Positions 16,218 to 23,711 of a stretch of 40,718 bases of DNA are shown in pieces. The translations under genes and the position numbers were made by a program. The stretch lies in the NCBI GenBank assembly GCA_017473345.1, contig JAFULL010000122.1, forward strand, positions 1-40,718. Direction: 5' to 3'. This stretch comes from Clostridia bacterium (GTDB taxonomy: Bacteria; Bacillota; Clostridia; Christensenellales; Aristaeellaceae). Below the pieces are notes generated by a model. That model searched no databases and was not told the DNA's origin. It saw only the letters and a program-made list of their open reading frames with translations. The stretch's first letter is position 1, and each line of letters starts with the position of its first letter.

Positions 16218-17405
16218 TTACATGTCCTCGAAGAAGGGTTCGCCGGCCTCATTTTCCAGAATGCCCAGCTCGTTGAACTTGAGCGCAACAGGCTTGGCCA
16301 TGATGTACTTGAGAATGGTGTCGTAGCGAACGCTCTCGGTGTAGGTAAGCAGGGTAAATGCAACGCCGTGCTTTTTGGCGCGGCCGGTGCGGCCGATTCG
16401 GTGCAGGTAGTACTCGTTTTCGTTGGGCAGGTCGTAGTTGATAACGGCCTCCACGTCGTCCACGTCAATACCGCGGGCGGCAACGTCGGTGGCCAGCAGA
16501 ATCTGGAACTTGCCCTTGCGGTAGCCCTGCATCACCTGGTTGCGTGCGGACTGGCGCATGTCGCCATGCAGGCATTCGCAGGGATAACCGGCATTCTGCA
16601 GGCGCTTGCACAGGCGCTGGGTCATGTCCTTGGTGTTGACAAACACCATGATGCGCTGGTAAACGTCGCTGTCGAGCAGGTACAGCAGGTGATCGTACTT
16701 GCTTTCGCGCTCGGTTTCAATAACGTACTGGGTGATCTGCGGACGGTTTTCCTTCGTGGCCTGAATGGTCACTTCAGCAGGATCCTGCAGGTACTTCCAA
16801 GCGATGGTCATGACGTCCTGATTGGTGGTGGCGCTGAACAGCACCAGCTCACGGTCGGACGGCGTGGCTTCAATGATTTTGGTCACGTCCTTGACAAAGC
16901 CCATGTTGAGCATTTCATCCGCTTCATCCAGCACCATGGTGTGGATGGCGTCCAGACGGATGTTGCCGCGGTTCATATGGTCCAGCAGACGGCCGGGAGT
17001 GGCAACCACAATCTGCGGATTCTGCTTCAGCTGGCTCAGCTGCTTGGTGATAGGCTGTCCGCCGTAAAGGCAGGCGATGCGCACACCGGGAATGAAACGC
17101 GCCAGCGCCTTGAGCTCTTCGGTGATCTGCAGGCTGAGTTCGCGGGTGGGGGCCAGAACAAGCTCCTGCACGCGCTTGTCGCTTAAGTTTACATACTCAA
17201 GCATCGGAATGCCGAAAGCGCAGGTCTTGCCGGTACCGGTGGGGGCGATGGCGATCACGTCGCGGCCTTCCATCATCAGGGGAAGGGTCTTCATCTGAAC
17301 GGGGGTCATTTCGGTAAAGCCCATCCGCTCAACAGCCTTGAGGATCTCAGGACTGAGATCGGCGGCTTCGGAAAATTTCATGGTCTGTACAGCTTCTGTT
17401 TCCAA
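16218..17405 (-). CDS. DEAD-box ATP-dependent RNA helicase
   Basis: A 395-residue superfamily 2 RNA helicase that unwinds or remodels RNA, likely in ribosome assembly or mRNA turnover. The Q motif region (GFTEMTPVQ), motif I APTGTGKT at 54-61, motif Ia PTRELSLQ, TPGRLLDH, motif II VLDEADEML, motif III SATT (SAT core), motif V ATDVAARGID and motif VI HRIGRTGRA are all present. It ends soon after the second RecA domain, without the basic or RNA-binding C-terminal extension of CsdA or DbpA, so it is a minimal-core member. The start is TTG 17405, supported by AAGGAG 9 bases upstream; the first ATG is eight codons in without a ribosome site. Confidence 0.93.
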   Translation of the reverse strand: METEAVQTMKFSEAADLSPEILKAVERMGFTEMTPVQMKTLPLMMEGRDVIAIAPTGTGKTCAFGIPMLEYVNLSDKRVQELVLAPTRELSLQITEELKALARFIPGVRIACLYGGQPITKQLSQLKQNPQIVVATPGRLLDHMNRGNIRLDAIHTMVLDEADEMLNMGFVKDVTKIIEATPSDRELVLFSATTNQDVMTIAWKYLQDPAEVTIQATKENRPQITQYVIETERESKYDHLLYLLDSDVYQRIMVFVNTKDMTQRLCKRLQNAGYPCECLHGDMRQSARNQVMQGYRKGKFQILLATDVAARGIDVDDVEAVINYDLPNENEYYLHRIGRTGRAKKHGVAFTLLTYTESVRYDTILKYIMAKPVALKFNELGILENEAGEPFFEDM

Positions 17406-17420
17406 AATGGGTTCTCCTTA

Positions 17421-17666
17421 TCAGGCCTGCTTAGCCAGGCACTCTTCAATGGCGTGGCTCAGCTGATCAGGGCAGGAAGTAGCGCCGCGGCAGGGAATGC
17501 CGCGCAGGCGGTTCATGATCTCTTCGGCGTTCTGGCCGACGACAGCAGCCGCCAGACCAACGGTGTTGCCACGGCAGCCGCCGGTGAATTTGCACTCGGT
17601 GATGATGCCGTTTTCGATTTCAAGATCGATGGCGGTCGAGCAGGTGCCCTTGGTTTTATAATGCAT
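17421..17666 (-). CDS. TSCPD-domain protein (TIGR03905 type)
   Basis: An 81-residue protein consisting of a single TSCPD domain, the small cysteine-containing module also found at the C-terminus of some class II ribonucleotide reductases. Visible features are KGTCSTAIDLEIENG, FTGGCRGNTVGLAAAVVG and GATSCPDQLSHAI, which contains the namesake T-S-C-P-D. The three conserved Cys-containing blocks may bind metal. Its function as a free-standing protein is not established. GGAGAG precedes the ATG. It starts the operon with the DEAD-box helicase 15 bases downstream. Confidence 0.85.
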   Translation of the reverse strand: MHYKTKGTCSTAIDLEIENGIITECKFTGGCRGNTVGLAAAVVGQNAEEIMNRLRGIPCRGATSCPDQLSHAIEECLAKQA

Positions 17667-17810
17667 AACAATCTCTCCTTTTATATGGCTTATTGCAAAT
17701 TAAGCCAATTTATTTATTTCGACACCATACCCCGTTTTCCTTCTTCGTATTTCACATTACGCTGAATTAAGCATACCCTGAGACTATCAGGCATAAAAAG
17801 GAGCGGCGCA

Positions 17811-18668
17811 ATGAGGGTGCTTGTAACAGATGAATCAGGCGTGTGGAAATGCACGCACAGCGAAGCTGCGCCCAAACAGCTTCCGTTTGAACTGGAATGC
17901 CCGTGTACGCCGTGTGCAGCGCATGCGCTGATCGCCTGCTGCTGCGAAAAAACACACGAATGCCTTTGCCTGCAAAGGCACTCCTGGAATCCGGTCAGCT
18001 GCATGCCTGCTGTTCCGGGAATCAGCAGCATGGTATTCTCTCCCTGCGAAAGATACCTGTATCAGCTTGGCACAGAGGCAGACAGCATCCATACGCGCCT
18101 GACCGCAACGGGGGAGTTGCTGTTTGCTGCTCCTGTTGGCGTATTCCCGCGGTCTATGCGCATGATCCAGCAGGGCAGACGTCTGCTGATCGCCGGAGGC
18201 GCTGCGGGCGAAGCCTACATACTACGTGCGCCTGAACTGCTGAATGAACGGACGATTTATACCAGACATGCCTGTTTTTCTGCGGATCTGTGGGCAGGTG
18301 GGATCGTTCTAGTTTGTGCGGCAGAGGGAGACGATATCCATACGGTGATCTATACGCTGTCTGCGCGTGGCGTAAAACCTGCGAAACTGACGGAGCTGCC
18401 CGGCCAACCCGGAGGACTGTGCGTGTGTCCGGATGGGAAGACGGCACTGGTCAGCACGCCCGATGGGCTGATGAAACTGGATCTGTGCAGCGGCATCGTT
18501 CTTTGGAACCGCCCGGAATGGGCTCTGTGTATGCATCTGGAATGTCGCGGCAGCCGGGTACTGATCAGCGATACGCTGGACGGTCGGATCTGTCTGATGA
18601 ACCATAATGCACCGTGGGAGCAGCAGATTCTGTTTCGTGGAACAACAGCACAGGCGTGCTTTCTGTAA
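17811..18668 (+). CDS. Cysteine-rich propeller-like protein, function unknown
   Basis: A 285-residue protein I do not recognise. It has neither a signal peptide nor a transmembrane segment. Repeated strand patterns such as ISSMVFSPCERYLYQLG, GGLCVCPDGKTALVSTPDGLMKLDL and GSRVLISDTLDGRICLM resemble blades of a WD40/YVTN-type beta-propeller (S-P/C-D-G turn followed by hydrophobic strands). About 20 of 285 residues are cysteine, including CPCTPC and ACCC near the N-terminus, far more than in neighbouring proteins; metal binding or disulfide cross-linking is possible. AAGGAG precedes the ATG. It lies upstream of the DUF378 gene and near sporulation genes, so a spore role is conceivable but unproven. 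Confidence 0.6.
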   Translation: MRVLVTDESGVWKCTHSEAAPKQLPFELECPCTPCAAHALIACCCEKTHECLCLQRHSWNPVSCMPAVPGISSMVFSPCERYLYQLGTEADSIHTRLTATGELLFAAPVGVFPRSMRMIQQGRRLLIAGGAAGEAYILRAPELLNERTIYTRHACFSADLWAGGIVLVCAAEGDDIHTVIYTLSARGVKPAKLTELPGQPGGLCVCPDGKTALVSTPDGLMKLDLCSGIVLWNRPEWALCMHLECRGSRVLISDTLDGRICLMNHNAPWEQQILFRGTTAQACFL

Positions 18669-18763
18669 AAAACGTGTATCATTTGTGTGTTCGCTGCGCA
18701 TCCTTTCCATGAAAAGACCCGCCAGCGATACTGGCGGGAACGGATATGAAGGAGGCATGAATC

Positions 18764-18967
18764 ATGCTTAACAAGCTTTCACTGGTGCTGGTCATCATCG
18801 GCGCGATCAACTGGGCGCTGATCGGTATTTTTCAATTTGATCTGGTTGCTTATCTCTTTGGCGGACAGTCCGCCATGCTCAGCCGGGTGATCTATACGCT
18901 CGTGGGTGCAGCCGGACTGTGGTGCATCACACTGCTGTTTGGCGAGCATGCGTCTGTGAAGGAATGA
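18764..18967 (+). CDS. DUF378 small membrane protein
   Basis: A 67-residue protein with two hydrophobic helices, matching DUF378 (YuzA-like) by the pattern LxxISLxLVIIGAINWALIGIFxFDLVAxLFG and a second helix IYTLVGAAGLW. The function is unknown; members are common in Bacillota. AAGGAGG lies 7 bases before ATG 18764. Its last 76 bases overlap the 3' end of the convergent Spo0A-like gene. Confidence 0.9.
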   Translation: MLNKLSLVLVIIGAINWALIGIFQFDLVAYLFGGQSAMLSRVIYTLVGAAGLWCITLLFGEHASVKE

Positions 18968-19683
18968 CGCAGCGCAAGGCGCAGCTGCTGGGCAGCCTGC
19001 AGCAGAAAGGCACGGTTGGTGGGTTTACCGCGTTCGGGATCGATGGTCGCTCCGAAATGACGTTCGATCCCGGCAAGGCTGCCTTGTGTGAATACGCTTT
19101 CCACGGCGACGCGCAGACAGCGCTCTACGGCAGCGGAGGTTGTTGAAAACTGCTGTGCGCAGGAAAGATACAGCGATTCCAGAGGCATTCGTTCCCAATC
19201 CGGCGAAGGGATCAACCGCTGCAAAAGCCAGGAAGCATATTGCCTGCCTTTGTAGCGCTGCGCCAGTCCGATCTCATCCAGAAAGGCATTTACGCTTATA
19301 CATACCTGCGTGTTTTGAACCGCTGCCGCTTTTGGCAGCGGTTTTTGGCTGAGAATACGAATCAGTCTGCAAAGCCGGGATGGAGTAACACCCGGACAAA
19401 CAACCACATCCGCCCATTCAGGTTTTGCAATATAGCATTCAGGCGGGCATATAAACAGTACGCGCGGCGGACAAACCAGCCGTGAAAGGGTTTGACCAAT
19501 CATCATCCCTTCGCAGGCAGACAGGCACTGATGTAGCAGAAGAACGCTGTAGTGTTCTGTTTTGAGCCGACTGACGGCGTCAGCACCGTCGTTTGTCCAT
19601 TCAACGTCCCAGTCTTTACAGACAAGCGTCTGTGCAATGGCACAGGCCATATCCTGATCAGACAAAGCAATCAAAAGCCGCAT
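18892..19683 (-). CDS. Spo0A-like transcription regulator with degenerate receiver domain
   Basis: A 263-residue protein. Residues about 131-241 match the Spo0A C-terminal DNA-binding domain: FLDEIGLAQRYKGRQYASWLL, FSTTSAAVERCLRVAVESV, then the HFGATIDPERGKPTN segment and a final helix LRLAL, equivalent to FNTTASRVERAIRHAIEVA and LFGYTVSMTKAKPTN of Bacillus Spo0A. The N-terminal region has receiver-like strands (LLIAL, YSVLLLH, RVLFIC), but the phosphoacceptor position is His51, the acidic pair is reduced, and the conserved K-P near the end reads C-P. It should therefore not be controlled by a normal phosphorelay. The last 20 residues are an extension past the domain, encoded opposite the DUF378 gene. 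GGGAGGTG precedes the ATG. Confidence 0.82.
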   Translation of the reverse strand: MRLLIALSDQDMACAIAQTLVCKDWDVEWTNDGADAVSRLKTEHYSVLLLHQCLSACEGMMIGQTLSRLVCPPRVLFICPPECYIAKPEWADVVVCPGVTPSRLCRLIRILSQKPLPKAAAVQNTQVCISVNAFLDEIGLAQRYKGRQYASWLLQRLIPSPDWERMPLESLYLSCAQQFSTTSAAVERCLRVAVESVFTQGSLAGIERHFGATIDPERGKPTNRAFLLQAAQQLRLALRHSFTDACSPNSSVMHHSPAAPTSV

Positions 19684-19752
19684 GGGCGCACCTCCCAGGG
19701 GGAAAGATACGCCATGCGGCTTTGTGCTCCTGCTGTGAAAAAAGAAAGGCTT

Positions 19753-19759
19753 TGTCGAA
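19753..19759. promoter_or_regulatory. Candidate Spo0A box upstream of the Spo0A-like gene
   Basis: TTTGTCGAAAAA contains the 0A-box consensus TGTCGAA with the preferred A/T flanks, 70 bases upstream of the Spo0A-like start and just after the stop of the FMN-domain gene. Single TGTCGAA matches are expected by chance a few times in 40 kb. Confidence 0.4.
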
Positions 19760-19764
19760 AAACG

Positions 19765-20628
19765 TCACTGGTTCTGTGCCAGAAAAACGGCTGCTTCGTT
19801 AACGGCATCTACGACTGCGCGTGAGGAGATCGTCGCACCAGACACGGCATCGATATCCTGCCCCAGCGCCAGCGGCGGAACCTTGCTGATGAACAGGCTG
19901 GTAAACGAATCTTCCTTTACTCGGCTGCCAACGCCTTCCGTTTCCATAAAGCGCACGCCGCCAACGTCCAGCTTTTGAATGGCGCCGCTGGTGTCCAGCG
20001 TAAGTCTAACCAGCACCGGGCCGCCATAGCCGATGACGCTTGCATTGGCTGTAAGCACATCCTGCTGTATGATACCGCTGTTTTGCTTCAAATGGGGCTT
20101 CATTTGAGCTGCAGCCGCATTCACGCCGTCGATGATGGCTGTGCTGGTCACGGTGGCGCCAGAAATGCCGTCGATGTCCTGCCCAAGCGTCAGCGGGACG
20201 TGTTTTCCGATGAACTGGTCTGTAAAAGACGCTTCTTTGGCTTTTGCTCCCAAACCTTCCGTTTCGTTGAAATCTGCGCCTCCTACGTGAATGCCTGCAA
20301 GGGTTCCATCTGGACGAATGCCGACGATCAGCTCAATCGGCCCGCCATAGCCCTGCACGGTCTGCTTGACTGCATAGCCCAGCGGTTCACCGCCACGAAG
20401 CACAGTATAGGCCATTTCAAGGCCGTCCTTTGCCTCAATCGTCATTCGTTCAAAGGCATCCATTCCTTCGCCTGCATAAGGAAACAGCTGCCGGAACAGC
20501 CCTTCATGCGTCTGCAGATCGCGGTCCATTTTTGCATCGGCACTGCCGCCTGCAGACAGTGCGGTCACGCCGACGGCTGCAACAACGGCTGCAATGATCA
20601 AACCTGCCCATTTTCGCTGCTTATCCAT
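19765..20628 (-). CDS. Exported protein with two FMN-binding domains
   Basis: A 287-residue protein with an N-terminal membrane anchor (GLIIAAVVAAVGVTALSAGG) and two tandem FMN-binding domains like those of RnfG/NqrC. Each ends in the ApbE flavinylation motif Dxx(S/T)GAT: DGISGAT with Thr159 and DAVSGAT with Thr266. Each is preceded by the matching blocks YGGPIELIVGI / YGGPVLVRLTL and ETEGLGAKAKEASFTDQF / ETEGVGSRVKEDSFTSLF. It should carry two covalent flavins outside the membrane and pass electrons there. No Rnf subunits or ApbE are in the window. It is divergent from spoIIE. GAGGAGG precedes the ATG. Confidence 0.88.
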   Translation of the reverse strand: MDKQRKWAGLIIAAVVAAVGVTALSAGGSADAKMDRDLQTHEGLFRQLFPYAGEGMDAFERMTIEAKDGLEMAYTVLRGGEPLGYAVKQTVQGYGGPIELIVGIRPDGTLAGIHVGGADFNETEGLGAKAKEASFTDQFIGKHVPLTLGQDIDGISGATVTSTAIIDGVNAAAAQMKPHLKQNSGIIQQDVLTANASVIGYGGPVLVRLTLDTSGAIQKLDVGGVRFMETEGVGSRVKEDSFTSLFISKVPPLALGQDIDAVSGATISSRAVVDAVNEAAVFLAQNQ

Positions 20629-20684
20629 TCGTTCAAGCCTCCTCTGCAGGCAGTCTGCCCACCGGAGCGGCGTGCTATGCTCAT

Positions 20685-20691
20685 TGTCGAA
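20685..20691. promoter_or_regulatory. Candidate Spo0A box in the FMN-gene/spoIIE divergent region
   Basis: TTGTCGAAAAG matches the TGTCGAA consensus and lies about 100 bases upstream of spoIIE; a weaker AGTCGAA at 20739-20745 and a TATACT at 20754-20759 follow. Bacillus spoIIE is directly activated by Spo0A, so the location makes sense, but single matches are common by chance. Confidence 0.4.
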
Positions 20692-20788
20692 AAGTGAGGC
20701 AGGAACGACAGTTTTCGCATGCTCATCCGACAGCCAGCAGTCGAAGCCTACGCTATACTGACCGTATATTGATCACAGGAGGCAGCGT

Positions 20789-23077
20789 ATGGTCACATCA
20801 TCCGGCACGACGGGCAAAACCGCGGCCTCATCGCTTTACCGAAAAAAAGGAGTTCTGGCGGCCATTCGGCCTGCGGTCAGACCGGCATTGCTTTCTGTTG
20901 CATTGTTCCTGTTCAGCTTTATCCGCTGCTGGAAGATTCCCTCTCCGTTTACTGCGGCGCTGCTTGCCGCTTTGCCTGGAAAGCCGCCTGCGGTATTGTT
21001 GGCGGGTCTTGCTGCAGGCGCGGGGCTGCGTGTGCTTTGGAATATCGATCCGGACGTCTGGCAATATGTGGGCTGCGGATTTTTGTGGGTGCTGATGCAG
21101 AAGTGTCGCCCGCGTACAAATGTGGAAGCGGCCGCTCTGGGAGGATTGACCATGCTTCCGCGGATCGCAGCGGCGATGATGACAGGGGAAACATTGCCTG
21201 TGATGTACAGCTGTGCAGCCCTTCCGCTGGCGATGCTTTTTGCAGCAGCCATCCGTTATGGGGCTGAAGCCGTACATCAGGCTGGTGCTTCTGCACGTCC
21301 GCTGGAACGCTGTTGTATGCTGATACCGGTTCTGCTGCTGATGATGGGCCTTGGCTTTTTTCGCGTTGGCCCCGTGAATCTGGGCCAGGTGGCTGCAGTA
21401 TGTGCAGTTTGTATTTTTTCATGGATATCCGGCCCGGCATTTGGTGTTCTTGGAGGACTGACGTGCGGCTTTGCGCTTACGCTTGGAGGACATGCCAGCA
21501 TGATCGCTGTCAGTCTCAGTCTGTGCGGACTTTTGTGCGCCATGCCTGTGGTGATCAGCAAACGATGGCTGGCTCTCCCGGCGGTATGCGCTGCATGGGC
21601 TGCGGCAGCACTGCTGATGCTGGACGGTTCATCGGCCCTTGACCTGTGGGCAGCAGGGATAGGAAGCGTTCTGTATATGCTGATCCCGTCAGCGGTTCTG
21701 GAAAAACTGAAGCCGTATCTGCGCGGGAGGCAGTCAGGCGGCCAAACGATGGACAATGCATATGTCAGCCAGCGGATCCGTCATATGCGTGAAGCGATCC
21801 GGCAGTTGGCTCAGGCGCTTCCGGAATACGAAGCACAACCCGCTGAAGATGAACTGAAAAGTACGCTTTGCAGGCAGTGCATGAAACGGGAGGTGTGCTG
21901 GGGCCGCAAATCGGCGAGCACTGAACAGTTGCTCAGCGAAATGATGGAACTTTGCAGCAACGGGAAAGAAATTAATGAAATAACGCTTCCGTCGCTTGCG
22001 GAACATGGGTGCCTGCATGCGGGGCTGGCACAGTCGCTGGTAAAAGATGTGCTGTCCCGTCAGCAGCAGCGCAATACCGCTGTACGGCGTGCACGATATA
22101 AACGCGAAGTAACGCTGACACATCTGGCGGCCCTGTCGGGTACCCTCGGCGAATTGGGCGACATGGCTGTGGGGGAGAGCTTTGACGATCTGCGAGCAGC
22201 GCATGTGATCTCACAGGCACTGGAACAGCTGAACATTCCGGCAAGGCTCAGTTATGCAAGACGTGTGGAGGGTCATCTGCAGGCGGCGCTGCAGACCCGC
22301 GGAATGCCGCAGAAAGCGCTGGATCAGCTGCTTGCCTATTTGGAAACGGAGCAGGAAATGCCGCTTTCGGTCTCGATGGCGGAAAAAGGCGTGATCGAAC
22401 TGGAGGAGATCCCATTGTACAGCGCTTCTGTCGGCATGGCCTCGCTTTGCGCTGACGGCACACAGGGCGACCACTGCGGCGATGCTCTTTCCGCTAAACG
22501 CTGCGAAGGCGGCAGACTGCTGATGATGCTTTGCGATGGAATGGGGCACGGGGAAAAGGCGCATCAGCAAAGCGAAAAAACCATTGAATTGCTTTTGTTG
22601 CTGCTGGAGGTTGGATACACGCGCCATCAGGCCATCACAGCTGTCAATGGAATGATGCTCGGCGCACAGGTGGAGGAACGCTTTTCCACCGTCGATCTGG
22701 CAGATGTGGATTTGTGGACGGGCGAGGTATCGTCCGAAAAGCTGGGCGCGTGCGCGTCGTGGGTGATTCGCGGCAATCACATGAAAAAGATCAGCGGATC
22801 GTCGCTGCCACTGGGGATCATGGAGGAGGCGGCTCCTACAGCCTCGCAGTACCGGCTGCACAGCGGGGATATTCTGGTGCTGATGAGCGACGGTGTGGCA
22901 GACGTTTTTGCAGAGGAAAGCCAGGTGCGTGCTGCACTGATGGACAGCCTGTACATCCAGCCACAGCGAATGGCTGACGCTATTTTGCGAAACGCTTTGT
23001 TGGCTGCGGGGGGAAGTCCAAAGGACGACATGAGCGTGATGGTCCTGCTGTTGTTAAGCCGACAGCAGGTAAGGTAA
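20789..23077 (+). CDS. spoIIE: Stage II sporulation protein E (PP2C phosphatase)
   Basis: A 762-residue membrane phosphatase that dephosphorylates SpoIIAA in the forespore to release sigma-F and takes part in asymmetric septation. The N-terminal 310 residues form about ten hydrophobic helices. A central cytosolic region follows, with a cysteine cluster CRQCMKREVCWG. The C-terminal PP2C domain (about 540-762) has metal aspartates at Asp583 (LCDGMGHG), Asp701 (MSDGVAD) and Asp746/Asp747 (PKDDMS), plus ERFSTVDLADVDLWTGE and SSLPLGI. The length is a little under the Bacillus protein (about 827). AGGAGG precedes ATG 20789. It is good evidence that the organism forms endospores. Confidence 0.93.
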   Translation: MVTSSGTTGKTAASSLYRKKGVLAAIRPAVRPALLSVALFLFSFIRCWKIPSPFTAALLAALPGKPPAVLLAGLAAGAGLRVLWNIDPDVWQYVGCGFLWVLMQKCRPRTNVEAAALGGLTMLPRIAAAMMTGETLPVMYSCAALPLAMLFAAAIRYGAEAVHQAGASARPLERCCMLIPVLLLMMGLGFFRVGPVNLGQVAAVCAVCIFSWISGPAFGVLGGLTCGFALTLGGHASMIAVSLSLCGLLCAMPVVISKRWLALPAVCAAWAAAALLMLDGSSALDLWAAGIGSVLYMLIPSAVLEKLKPYLRGRQSGGQTMDNAYVSQRIRHMREAIRQLAQALPEYEAQPAEDELKSTLCRQCMKREVCWGRKSASTEQLLSEMMELCSNGKEINEITLPSLAEHGCLHAGLAQSLVKDVLSRQQQRNTAVRRARYKREVTLTHLAALSGTLGELGDMAVGESFDDLRAAHVISQALEQLNIPARLSYARRVEGHLQAALQTRGMPQKALDQLLAYLETEQEMPLSVSMAEKGVIELEEIPLYSASVGMASLCADGTQGDHCGDALSAKRCEGGRLLMMLCDGMGHGEKAHQQSEKTIELLLLLLEVGYTRHQAITAVNGMMLGAQVEERFSTVDLADVDLWTGEVSSEKLGACASWVIRGNHMKKISGSSLPLGIMEEAAPTASQYRLHSGDILVLMSDGVADVFAEESQVRAALMDSLYIQPQRMADAILRNALLAAGGSPKDDMSVMVLLLLSRQQVR

Positions 23078-23080
23078 ATA

Positions 23081-23117
23081 AAAGAGGAACAGTGCGTTTT
23101 GCATCGTTCCTCTTTTT
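23081..23117. terminator. Bidirectional terminator between spoIIE and the GNAT gene
   Basis: A 10-bp stem (23081-23090 with 23106-23115) beginning four bases past the spoIIE stop, with a T-run on the plus strand and A-rich 5' arm giving T's on the other. Confidence 0.8.
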
Positions 23118-23121
23118 GATG

Positions 23122-23649
23122 TTACAGCGTGATCCAGAAACGTTTGAGCTCCACATTTTCGTTTGGCTCATGCACGGTGAATTCGTAAACTCCGCCGTTG
23201 GCTAAAATGGTTTTTTCGCTGCCGGTATTACCGTCTATGCATGTAATCAGCACCCGTTCAAGGCCAAGCTGCCTGCAAAGCGGCAGCGCCATGCGCAGCA
23301 TCTCTTTCGCATAGCCCTTTCGGCGTTCGGATGGACGAATGGAGTAGCCGATATGTCCGCCGTACTTTTCAAGATAATCGTTGAAAAAATGTCTTACCTG
23401 CAGCAGCCCCAGCAGTTTGTGATCGGACTTGCGCACAAACATAAACTGCGTTGCAGGTACCAGATGTGCAGGAACAAAAGCCGGATCCTCGGCCAGCAGT
23501 GATATGCGAATATATTCGTGTGGATCTTCGATCTTTCTCAGAGGGCCGCAGCCGTCCATGGAACTGCCGCAGTCCAGAAATTCCTTTCTGTACGCAGCGA
23601 TCTGTTCAGCATATTCAGGCGAGGGATTTATCAGAATGAATTTGCTCAT
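23122..23649 (-). CDS. GNAT-family N-acetyltransferase
   Basis: A 175-residue acetyl-CoA-dependent acetyltransferase. The acetyl-CoA binding motif A is GHIGYSIRPSERRKGYAKEMLRMAL (R-R-K-G-Y-A core), followed by LITCIDGNTGSEKTILANGG, the typical N-xxS-xx-xxxxGG motif B, and ending with ELKRFWITL. Members of this subgroup are annotated as putative acetyltransferases of unknown substrate. Start ATG 23649 has GGGAGG upstream; the frame extends 10 codons further without a ribosome site. It is separated from the barstar gene by a terminator, so it is its own unit. Confidence 0.9.
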   Translation of the reverse strand: MSKFILINPSPEYAEQIAAYRKEFLDCGSSMDGCGPLRKIEDPHEYIRISLLAEDPAFVPAHLVPATQFMFVRKSDHKLLGLLQVRHFFNDYLEKYGGHIGYSIRPSERRKGYAKEMLRMALPLCRQLGLERVLITCIDGNTGSEKTILANGGVYEFTVHEPNENVELKRFWITL

Positions 23650-23668
23650 ACATACCTCCCATAAAACA

Positions 23669-23701
23669 AAAAGCAGCATGTGCTTGCGCCACGCTGCTTT
23701 T
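23669..23701 (-). terminator. Terminator after the barstar gene
   Basis: A 9-bp stem (23669-23677 with 23693-23701) followed on the minus strand by TTTTTGTTTT, about 10 bases past the barstar stop. Confidence 0.8.
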
Positions 23702-23711
23702 GAAATGAGGA

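Noticed and set aside
17718-17724. A TTCGACA (inverted 0A-box) upstream of the TSCPD gene
   Set aside because: A single match without favourable context, within the number expected by chance; the gene has no link to sporulation.
18718-18738. An 8-bp hairpin (CCCGCCAG/CTGGCGGG) before the DUF378 gene
   Set aside because: It has no T-run, so it is not a clear terminator; I could not assign it any role.
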